A DNA stretch of 34,919 bases, taken from G020354785 sp964521285 (GTDB lineage: Bacteria; Bacteroidota; Bacteroidia; Bacteroidales; UBA10428). The stretch is taken from positions 1-34,919 of the forward strand of contig CAZFQS010000029.1 of NCBI GenBank assembly GCA_964521285.1. Reading direction: 5' to 3'. The notes below the pieces were generated by a model. The model saw nothing but the letters and a program-made list of their open reading frames with translations, was not told the origin of the DNA and did no database searches. This document shows, piece by piece, positions 27,752 to 34,919 of this stretch (positions are counted from its first letter, which is position 1; every line of letters starts with the position of its first letter). The translations under genes were made by a program, and so were the position numbers.

Positions 27752-29953
27752 TTATTGTTTCACCGTGGAGTTTTCAGATCTGAAACGGCTTGGAGTAACC
27801 CCGGTTTCTTTAGTGAATGACTTGGTGAAATAATTGGGATCTTTAAATCCAACGTGATAGGCAATTTCAGAAACATTGAAATCAGAGGTTAATAATAGTT
27901 CTTTTGCTTTTCTTATACGGAAATGACGTATAAAATCCGTAGTAGTTTTACCTGTGAGTGCCAAAAGTTTTCTGTGCAACTGCGTGCGGCTTACACCTGT
28001 ATCAAAGCATAGTCTTCCAATACTGTAACTCTCGTCATGATAATTCATCTCAAGGTTACCTAATAGTCTATGCAGAAAAATTTCATTTAATCCCTTTGGT
28101 TTTTTTCCGTTTGAAGCAGAAAATATCATTTCACTGTATTTATCTTTTAGCTTTTGCCTGTTTTCAATAAGTTTATTTATACGTATGAGAAGTTCCTTTT
28201 TATTAAATGGTTTAATAATGTATGCATCAGCACCATATTCCAGTCCGGTTAATTTCGAATCAGTATCGGCCTTGGCTGTTAGCATGATAATTGGAACATG
28301 GTTAGTACGAAAATCTTCTTTAAGTGTCCTGCATACTTCGTAACCGTCTTTTTCAGGCATCATAACATCGCAGATGATAATATCAGGGACTTTCTCAAGG
28401 GATTCATTAATTCCTTCGTTACCATCACTTGCTACTGCAATATGGTATTCATTAACAAGGATGGATTTTAGATACTCAACAACATCATTATTATCTTCAA
28501 CAATTAGTACCAGTGGAAGTTCATCGGATGAATCTTCAAATATTTCTTTTTCATGTTTACCGCTACTATCGAACGTTTCAGTAATTAATTGATCTTTCTT
28601 TTTGGTGATTTTATAATCAGCTCGTTTTAATGGAGCATCTTTTGTAACAGGGATATTAAGAATAAATTCTGTCCCTGTACCAACTTTGCTTTTTACATGT
28701 GTTGTTCCGTTTATAAGGTTAAGATATTCTTTTACCAGGGCCAAACCTATCCCAGTACCTTCAGCTTTACGGGTACTTTCATCATCTGCCTGGTAAAACC
28801 TGTCGAAGATATTGGGCAGCTTATCTTCTGCGATACCTATGCCGTTATCCCTGACATTAATAACCAGATATTCGGCAGATTCTTTGTCAGTTCTCAATTT
28901 TGTTTCAAGCTGTACATATACATCCCCGCCGTTAGGTGTATATTTAACAGCATTAGATAGAAGATTACTTAAAATTTCTTCAATAATATCAGGATCAAAG
29001 TCAATTATCAATTCATCCGGACCTGTTAAAAAGTGGAGACGTATATTTTTTTTTTCTGCGATACTATGAAAAGATTCTATTATATATCTGATGTAATGTA
29101 TAATATCGGATTGTATCATATTAACAGGCATTGAGTCAGCTTCCATTTTTGACATGTTCAGCAACTGATTCACTAACTTAAGCAGTTTATTTGCATTATT
29201 TTTTATCAGATTTAATCCTTTATGGAGTGAATTTTCCTTGTTATCCTGAAGATTATCAGCCATTCCAAGGATAACAGTCAGTGGAGTACGAAATTCGTGA
29301 GTTATGTTTGTATAAAGTTTTGACTTTGCATGATTAAGCTGTTTCAGGCGCTCCTCTTCCAAACGTTTTAATTTTGCAATTTGAAAGCTGTAAATCATTG
29401 ACAGGAAGAAAACAGTGATCACAGCTCCTGAAAACCTTATTAAGGAGTAATAAAAATATGTATCATATAATAATTCAGATTGCGCAACTAGTTCATATAA
29501 GATTGTAACTCCGATTATTAGACCAAGGTAAAATCCGAATATCAGAACAGCTCTCTTATAATAGGGGAAGGTAAGTGCATATATCGGACCGATAAGACCT
29601 ACAATTGCTATACCATGTGAATTAAATAAACCTCCCAGAAGATAGACTTTGACAGCAGGAATAGTAATGATAAAAAGTTGCAGGAAAAGGCCGTAATTAT
29701 CGACACCTTTCCGGTGGAAATAAAATATTACAAGCAATGCGATACATATGAGAAAGCCTGATGCATCTAAAAGGATCATTTTCCCATCATAAGCTTTTAA
29801 TGAAATGGCAAGGTCATTAAAAAAGAAAAATGCAAAACACAACACCAGTCCCCACCAGATCTTTTTTCTAAGAAGGATTTCCTTATTGTCTCCTGTGGAT
29901 ATAACTGAACGGACAACCCATAAATCAACTTTATGGGAAAAGCGTTTTAACAT
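27752..29953 (-). CDS. Membrane hybrid two-component regulator, AraC output
   Basis: This 733-residue protein combines sensor, kinase, receiver and DNA-binding parts. Five or six hydrophobic helices lie in residues 33-190 with little periplasmic material. A short coil leads to HisKA (THEFRTP, His219), a HATPase domain (about 320-440; DNGIGI, GTGIGLALV), a receiver (about 500-610; Asp529 in CDVMMPEKDG) and an AraC domain (about 630-725; FDTGVSRTQLHRKL, GFKDPNYFTKSF). It is one of the family that controls glycan loci in Bacteroidetes, but the sensor is a membrane bundle, not the common Reg_prop propeller, so it may sense a lipid-phase or cytosolic cue. It follows GH5 by 58 bases on the same strand, so it is probably co-expressed with GH3 and GH5 and regulates them or susCD (inference). 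Confidence 0.94.
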   Translation of the reverse strand: MLKRFSHKVDLWVVRSVISTGDNKEILLRKKIWWGLVLCFAFFFFNDLAISLKAYDGKMILLDASGFLICIALLVIFYFHRKGVDNYGLFLQLFIITIPAVKVYLLGGLFNSHGIAIVGLIGPIYALTFPYYKRAVLIFGFYLGLIIGVTILYELVAQSELLYDTYFYYSLIRFSGAVITVFFLSMIYSFQIAKLKRLEEERLKQLNHAKSKLYTNITHEFRTPLTVILGMADNLQDNKENSLHKGLNLIKNNANKLLKLVNQLLNMSKMEADSMPVNMIQSDIIHYIRYIIESFHSIAEKKNIRLHFLTGPDELIIDFDPDIIEEILSNLLSNAVKYTPNGGDVYVQLETKLRTDKESAEYLVINVRDNGIGIAEDKLPNIFDRFYQADDESTRKAEGTGIGLALVKEYLNLINGTTHVKSKVGTGTEFILNIPVTKDAPLKRADYKITKKKDQLITETFDSSGKHEKEIFEDSSDELPLVLIVEDNNDVVEYLKSILVNEYHIAVASDGNEGINESLEKVPDIIICDVMMPEKDGYEVCRTLKEDFRTNHVPIIMLTAKADTDSKLTGLEYGADAYIIKPFNKKELLIRINKLIENRQKLKDKYSEMIFSASNGKKPKGLNEIFLHRLLGNLEMNYHDESYSIGRLCFDTGVSRTQLHRKLLALTGKTTTDFIRHFRIRKAKELLLTSDFNVSEIAYHVGFKDPNYFTKSFTKETGVTPSRFRSENSTVKQ

Positions 29954-30011
29954 AACGTTAATATTATCTATTAAAATTATGAAATTATATTTTTAAAGCA
30001 TGAAGATATTG

Positions 30012-32042
30012 TTAGCATTTTACTAATTTCTTAACAGTAACAGAATAATCCGATTGAATAATTACAAAATACATACCTTGCTGAATGCCAGGAAGAGAAA
30101 TATTTATTTCTGTCGCGGCGGCTTTCAAATTAAAAGATTCTATCAGTGAGGAATGCAGGTCAAGTATTTCTATTTTTCTGATTAAATTACCCTGGGCAGA
30201 TTCAACTGTGAACAGGTTATCAAATGGTTTCGTGTAGATTTTAATGTCAGCCGGATTATTAACCGGGGTATATATGTGCGTGGTCAGAGAGTCTTCATAA
30301 ACACCAAACTCCCATAGTGAAAACCCGTACCTTGTCCCCCTGTCAATACCAAACATTCTAACATACCGGCAAGTTACCGGTTCAAGGAATACTACTTCCC
30401 TTCCACCGTTTCCTCCTGTATGGTGAAAAACCGTTTGCCAGCTTGAAGTGTCTGAAGTAACCTGTATTTCATATTCTGAGCCGTATGCTGCTTCCCATAT
30501 TAGCTCAACACATTCAATTGTATATTCTTTACCCAGGTCAACTGCTATCCATTCATTATCCTGGTACAAACTTGTCCAGCGGGTTGTTAATGACCCGTCA
30601 ACGGCATTTGATGGCAGGAGTGATGAAGATTCTGTTGATGAGGCCCATGCTTTACGAAACAAAGCTTTATTTGGTTCTGACGGATCATAAACATAAACAT
30701 TAAATTTATCTATCGCAAAATTGTTTCCGCTGTCAGCTGCTTTAATATGAATTTCTGAACTACCTGATGAATCAGGCGTTAATTCAAGGATTATATTCGA
30801 GTTAGCATTGATACTGACTGTTATCAAATCAGGATTGGTATTAAAGCTCACTGAAAACGTCAAAAAAACTGAGTCCTCCTCATCTTTAAAAACATCTTTC
30901 AGATTCATGTATGGTGAAGGATAAGCATCTCCCATTTCAACAACCAGATCCGGTATTTCATTTGTAACTTCGGGATAGTTTTTGTATTCAATAACAGGAT
31001 AGTCTATAGTCACATCATCAGGGTAGTTTGTTTTTATATAATTTATACCGGGGGTTGCGGCGGGCAGTCCTCCAAATTGATTACCAGTCCATTGCCAGGA
31101 AAGAGCCCCTGCATACCCGTTCTTGTAAAGTGAATCGTAAGCCGCCCGGGCGCTGATTCCGGAACAAGGACCATCAGCTTCAAACTCTGCGATAACAAGT
31201 GGTTTGTCAAGTTGCCAGTAAGATGAAGGATGATGGAAAGGTGATAGTGTGGTTTCTGCCCAGTCATAATAATGGACCATGTAGAAATCTAAATACCCGT
31301 CAGGATCACCTCCTTGGGCTATTAATCTTTCATTGGTATAATAATTATAATTACCTCCAACATCGGTGCAAGCGGTAAAACTCCAGCATCCGTTTGAAAC
31401 CTTAGCGCCGGTTGTATTACGGTGTATTGCACCGGCTGTACGGTTAATGAATGTCTGCACTGCAGTTATAGGAACATCGTCAACATGGCCCCAGTCTCCG
31501 ACGGGAGTCATCCCTTCTGGCTCATTGAATATTTCCCAGCAGATAACAGCAGGGTGATCACCAATAGCTTCAAGTATAGGAATCAGGGCATTATTAATAT
31601 ATGCCTGCATATAAACAGAATCAGTGAGCATAAGTGTATTCCTGTATTTTACTTCAGCTGAATTTGAAGAATGTAGCATGTCAAATGACCATAGACACAT
31701 AATTATTACCATTCCGCGTTCATATGCAATGTCTAATCCTTTTTGCATGGTAAGAATTTCATAGTCTGTAATATATGAAACTGAATCATTAGTGAAAAAC
31801 GGACTGCTTGTTCCGTTGATATGCAGCCACCAGCGTATGCAATTACCCCCTGCTGCTGAAATCTCATCAAGGGCATATGCAAATAAGTCTTCATTAAATG
31901 CAGTGAGGTCATTGGCAAAACTCATCCATGCCAGGTTTATCCCGTTTAAAAATAAATCCTGTCCGTTATGCTGAATCCTGTTCTGTGAAAAAGCAGTTAT
32001 TGTGCACAGTATGAATATTATTATATAAATGTATCTTTTCAT
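30012..32042 (-). CDS. GH5-like glycanase with discoidin domain and T9SS tail
   Basis: A signal peptide (1-19, ending AFSQ) precedes a (beta/alpha)8 catalytic domain (about 20-345) of clan GH-A, GH5 type. The acid/base Glu174 is in CWEIFNEPEG and the nucleophile Glu286 in LVIAEFEADG. The opening FLNGINLAWMSF and GGNCIRWW are usual for Bacteroidetes endo-glycanases of this group, which include mannanases and cellulases. An Ig/cadherin-like linker (about 350-455), an F5/8C discoidin domain (about 457-588; ASSTESS, NAVDGSLTTRW, YVRMFG) and a T9SS type A sorting domain (about 600-676) follow. The enzyme should be released or held at the surface, where it cuts polymer into pieces for SusCD. It follows the GH3 gene by 40 bases, so they are probably one operon. 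Mannan versus glucan specificity cannot be decided here. Confidence 0.9.
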   Translation of the reverse strand: MKRYIYIIIFILCTITAFSQNRIQHNGQDLFLNGINLAWMSFANDLTAFNEDLFAYALDEISAAGGNCIRWWLHINGTSSPFFTNDSVSYITDYEILTMQKGLDIAYERGMVIIMCLWSFDMLHSSNSAEVKYRNTLMLTDSVYMQAYINNALIPILEAIGDHPAVICWEIFNEPEGMTPVGDWGHVDDVPITAVQTFINRTAGAIHRNTTGAKVSNGCWSFTACTDVGGNYNYYTNERLIAQGGDPDGYLDFYMVHYYDWAETTLSPFHHPSSYWQLDKPLVIAEFEADGPCSGISARAAYDSLYKNGYAGALSWQWTGNQFGGLPAATPGINYIKTNYPDDVTIDYPVIEYKNYPEVTNEIPDLVVEMGDAYPSPYMNLKDVFKDEEDSVFLTFSVSFNTNPDLITVSINANSNIILELTPDSSGSSEIHIKAADSGNNFAIDKFNVYVYDPSEPNKALFRKAWASSTESSSLLPSNAVDGSLTTRWTSLYQDNEWIAVDLGKEYTIECVELIWEAAYGSEYEIQVTSDTSSWQTVFHHTGGNGGREVVFLEPVTCRYVRMFGIDRGTRYGFSLWEFGVYEDSLTTHIYTPVNNPADIKIYTKPFDNLFTVESAQGNLIRKIEILDLHSSLIESFNLKAAATEINISLPGIQQGMYFVIIQSDYSVTVKKLVKC

Positions 32043-32082
32043 GGTTAATGATTTTCATGTTCAAATTAGTAAAATACTCCTT

Positions 32083-34872
32083 TTATTCCACAAAAAATAT
32101 ACTCCTTAATCTGATATCCTGTGATGAGCTGCCGATTTGAATTTCAAACTCACCCTGTTCAACAATAAAATTATTGGATTCAATATCATAGAATGATAAT
32201 TCTGATGCAGAAAGATTAAATGTTACAGTTTTACTTTCCTGTGGTTCAAGGGTGATGCGCTGAAACCTTTTTAACTTGCGTATTGGCACTTTAACTGACG
32301 CCTCCGGATCGCGGACATAAACCTGAACAACTTCGTCCCCTTTATAATTGCCTGTATTTTTTATGTTGAACTGAATTGCAAGTTCGCCGTCCCTCTTAAT
32401 CTTTACACTGCTTAATATTAACTGGCTATATTCGAAAGTGGTATAGGAAAGTCCGTAACCAAACGGATACAAAACAGGTTTGTCAAAATACATATATGTT
32501 CTGGCATTATTAATAATGTCGTAATCAGCAAACGGCGGCAGTTGATCGTTAGACGCATAAAATGTTTCCGGGAGTTTGCCGCCCGGATTAACGTCACCAA
32601 ATATAACGTCAGCGATTGCCGTGCCGTTTGACTGACCGGTATACCATGCTTCAACAATTGCCGAAGCATTTTTTTCGGTACCTGCCAAAGCCAGAGGGCC
32701 GCCATTAATAAGAACAATGATGATATTTGGATTTACCTGTGCAATTTCCCTGATCAAATCTCTTTGAATCTCCGGTAATGTAATATCTGTACGGTCAAGC
32801 TCTTCTGCGGAAAGTCCGGGATTTGTGCCCAGAGCAAGGATAACCACATCACTTTCCCCTGCGATTCGTATTGCCTCATCAAAATCTCTTAATCCAATGT
32901 CCCATGTAAGTCTCGCTGTTGCCCCCATACCATTATCAAAATGCTCAAATACAATTTCATACTCTTTTCCTGCCTTTAGTTCTACCTCTGTACTATTAGG
33001 CTTTTCACCATGCTCTGTCCAGTCTTCAAATAACAACTGATTATTTAAGTAAAGCCTTGTGCCATCGTCAGTCCTTGTTCCCAGGCTATAAATACGCGTT
33101 TCCGGAGGTATTATTTTACCAGTCCAGCGAACAGAGAATTGATTTTCCGGTAACCCGGGTGCAGGGGACCCTCCCCATCTAAAATTTATTATGGAATCGA
33201 TGCGAGTTAAAACAGGCTCACCTGCTAAATTCATGTTATCAAAATATTCACCGGTCATTCCTGTTTTTCCGGAGCCTTCAATTTGCGCAAAATATTTCGA
33301 TTCTAACGGTTTCATAAATCCACCACCAATCTCACATCCCTGTGAGTATCTAACTTTAATTCCTTGTTCTGATATCTTGTTTTTTATGCCATCAAGCAGG
33401 CTGATTCTTATATTAGGCCATCCGCTATATGTTCCTAACTGGCATTCCTCTGCATTCGGACCGATCACTGCAATCGATTTTATTTTATTCCTGTCCAGGG
33501 GCAATATGCCATTATTTTTCAAAAGGACTATTGCTTTACGGGCTGCTTCAAGTGCCAGATCACGATGCTCCTGGCAGTCCATTCTTTCTTCCGGGATTGC
33601 CTTATATGGTACCATCTCGGGAGGATCAAATTCACCCAGGCGAAAACGCGCGGAAAGAACACGCGTAAGCGCGTTATCAATATCTTTCTCTCCAATTAAT
33701 CCAAGATCCAGGGCTTCCTGCAAATAATGACGGTAATAATCGCCGCAATTTAAATCACAACCTGCAAGGATGCCGCGCGCTGCAGCCTGGGCTCCTGTTT
33801 CAAAGAAATGATGCCCGGATACCATATCATGAATAGCACCACAGTCAGATACAACATAACCTTCAAATCCCCATTTCCGGCGGAGTACATCTGTTAGTAA
33901 GTAATAATTGCCACAACACGGCACATGATTTAATTCATTATATGCTCCCATAACAGAAAAGGCTTTACCCTCAACAACTGCACTCTCAAAGCCCTGCATA
34001 TAATATTCCCACAAACAGCGCATATCTACATCTGAAGAGCCTGAATGGCGGCGTATTTCTTCATTGTTGGCAATAAAATGCTTTGGAGTAGCTATAGTTT
34101 TGAGATAATAAGGATGGTCACCCTGCATGCCTTTAACAAATGCAATACCCATACGGGAAAGGAGATAAGGATCCTCACTGTATGATTCTTCATTCCGTCC
34201 CCATCTCGGATCACGCGCAATGTTGACATCCGGACTCCAGTATGAAAGCCCTTTTCCTTCGGTAGCGTTCTTAACGCGTGCTTCATCAGAAATGGCTGTT
34301 GCTACACGGTACACAAGATCAGGATCCCAGGTTGAGCCTAAAGCAACTGACTGAGGGAATGATGTTGTTCCCCGGTCAATAACACCGTGCAAGGCTTCAC
34401 TCCAGTAATTATATTCCGGGAGATTAAGGCGGGGAATAGAATCCGAAAGATTTGTAAGCTGTTTTATTTTCTCATCCACAGTCATCAAATCAACAAGATC
34501 AGCAAGTCTCTGCTTATATGAGTTTGGCTTGAATACATTAATGACAACCACGTTGCTTACTTTTTTATTGCCGGCTCCCCTGGCTGTTAATTCCAGCAGA
34601 TAATAACCAGGCCGGGGAAATGTTACCTCTGTGGCAGGATTTGAAGCATCATTAAAAAGTACATGAAGATTTGAGGGGCATGACCATTCAACATTAACGT
34701 CCTCCGGAAAAACAGTCCCTTCAAGCTGAATTGTCCGGGTTTCTTCCCAGTTTACAAACTGACTTGTTCCCGCATCAATTTTAATTTCGGAGGTTTGAGA
34801 AAGAACAAGTGAAGTAGTAAAAGACAAAATTAACAGCATCCAGGTCAAAGGTTTTATGATCTTTTGATTCAT
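32083..34872 (-). CDS. GH3 glycosidase with PA14 insert, likely beta-xylosidase or beta-glucosidase
   Basis: A 929-residue exported enzyme. A signal peptide (1-25, LVLSQ) and a PKD-like Ig domain (about 30-117) precede the GH3 N-terminal domain (about 118-410). That domain holds the substrate motif KHFIANNEE and nucleophile Asp343 in VVSDCGAIHD. The C-terminal GH3 domain (about 445-840) is split by a PA14 domain (about 533-657, GMTGEYFDNMN to RLTWDI). After it, SAEELDRTDITLP carries the usual acidic acid/base region, and a fibronectin-III-like domain ends the protein. SDCGAI after the nucleophile is more common in xylosidase-type GH3 enzymes than in plain beta-glucosidases, so a beta-xylosidase is plausible. 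There is no T9SS tail and no lipobox, so it is probably periplasmic. It heads the operon with GH5 and the hybrid regulator. The 47 bases upstream show no clear promoter. Confidence 0.92.
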   Translation of the reverse strand: MNQKIIKPLTWMLLILSFTTSLVLSQTSEIKIDAGTSQFVNWEETRTIQLEGTVFPEDVNVEWSCPSNLHVLFNDASNPATEVTFPRPGYYLLELTARGAGNKKVSNVVVINVFKPNSYKQRLADLVDLMTVDEKIKQLTNLSDSIPRLNLPEYNYWSEALHGVIDRGTTSFPQSVALGSTWDPDLVYRVATAISDEARVKNATEGKGLSYWSPDVNIARDPRWGRNEESYSEDPYLLSRMGIAFVKGMQGDHPYYLKTIATPKHFIANNEEIRRHSGSSDVDMRCLWEYYMQGFESAVVEGKAFSVMGAYNELNHVPCCGNYYLLTDVLRRKWGFEGYVVSDCGAIHDMVSGHHFFETGAQAAARGILAGCDLNCGDYYRHYLQEALDLGLIGEKDIDNALTRVLSARFRLGEFDPPEMVPYKAIPEERMDCQEHRDLALEAARKAIVLLKNNGILPLDRNKIKSIAVIGPNAEECQLGTYSGWPNIRISLLDGIKNKISEQGIKVRYSQGCEIGGGFMKPLESKYFAQIEGSGKTGMTGEYFDNMNLAGEPVLTRIDSIINFRWGGSPAPGLPENQFSVRWTGKIIPPETRIYSLGTRTDDGTRLYLNNQLLFEDWTEHGEKPNSTEVELKAGKEYEIVFEHFDNGMGATARLTWDIGLRDFDEAIRIAGESDVVILALGTNPGLSAEELDRTDITLPEIQRDLIREIAQVNPNIIIVLINGGPLALAGTEKNASAIVEAWYTGQSNGTAIADVIFGDVNPGGKLPETFYASNDQLPPFADYDIINNARTYMYFDKPVLYPFGYGLSYTTFEYSQLILSSVKIKRDGELAIQFNIKNTGNYKGDEVVQVYVRDPEASVKVPIRKLKRFQRITLEPQESKTVTFNLSASELSFYDIESNNFIVEQGEFEIQIGSSSQDIRLRSIFFVE

Positions 34873-34919
34873 GTGTTCGATTTTTAATAATTATACAAAT
34901 TAAAGCAAGTTAATATAAT

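Noticed and set aside
33191..33727. 178-codon open frame on the plus strand opposite the GH3 gene
   Set aside because: It lies wholly antisense to well-conserved GH3 sequence, has no recognisable domain, and is explained by the base composition of the opposite strand.

Overview
The window looks like a chromosomal segment of a Bacteroidota genome, most like the environmental polysaccharide-degrading Bacteroidales/Marinilabiliales. The evidence is a SusC/SusD pair, AraC-output hybrid two-component systems, Reg_prop/Y_Y_Y sensor kinases, type IX secretion (T9SS) sorting tails, A+T-rich DNA, and genes whose starts do not depend on strong Shine-Dalgarno sites. No RNA gene, CRISPR array, insertion sequence or phage gene was seen. 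The genus cannot be fixed from sequence alone.

Layout. (1) Bases 1-7820, plus strand: two tandem paralogous propeller-type sensor histidine kinases (the first cut by the window edge), then a soluble receiver-kinase-receiver-AraC protein. The gaps are 3 and 8 bases. (2) Bases 7873-10635, minus strand: an esterase-like lipoprotein downstream of a PepP-type Xaa-Pro aminopeptidase. (3) Bases 10906-18969, plus strand: SusC, SusD, the wreck of a T9SS-exported protein, and a GH9 lipoprotein, forming a polysaccharide utilization locus. (4) Bases 19045-24904, minus strand: a compact four-gene unit made of a seven-bladed propeller lipoprotein, two paralogous outer-membrane proteins (the second carrying an in-frame stop), and a TPR-CHAT lipoprotein. 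(5) Bases 25078-34872, minus strand: GH3 (PA14-inserted), GH5 (discoidin plus T9SS tail), a membrane hybrid two-component regulator, and an esterase/beta-helix/T9SS fusion.

How it may work. Regions 3 and 5 together read as plant beta-glycan use: surface esterase and GH5 act on polymer, SusCD imports oligomers, GH9 and GH3 finish them, and the hybrid regulator reports sugar status. Region 1 looks like a hybrid regulator split over several proteins. Region 4 is the least conventional unit. It could be an envelope module in which a probably surface-exposed propeller is coupled through beta-barrels to a CHAT peptidase.

A family of imperfect palindromic repeats built on GGGACAGCGCCC sits in five gaps between genes and in no gene. 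One copy fills a convergent gap and supplies the stop codons of both flanking genes. Several start codons were moved to internal ATGs because the longest reading frames began at TTG or GTG.
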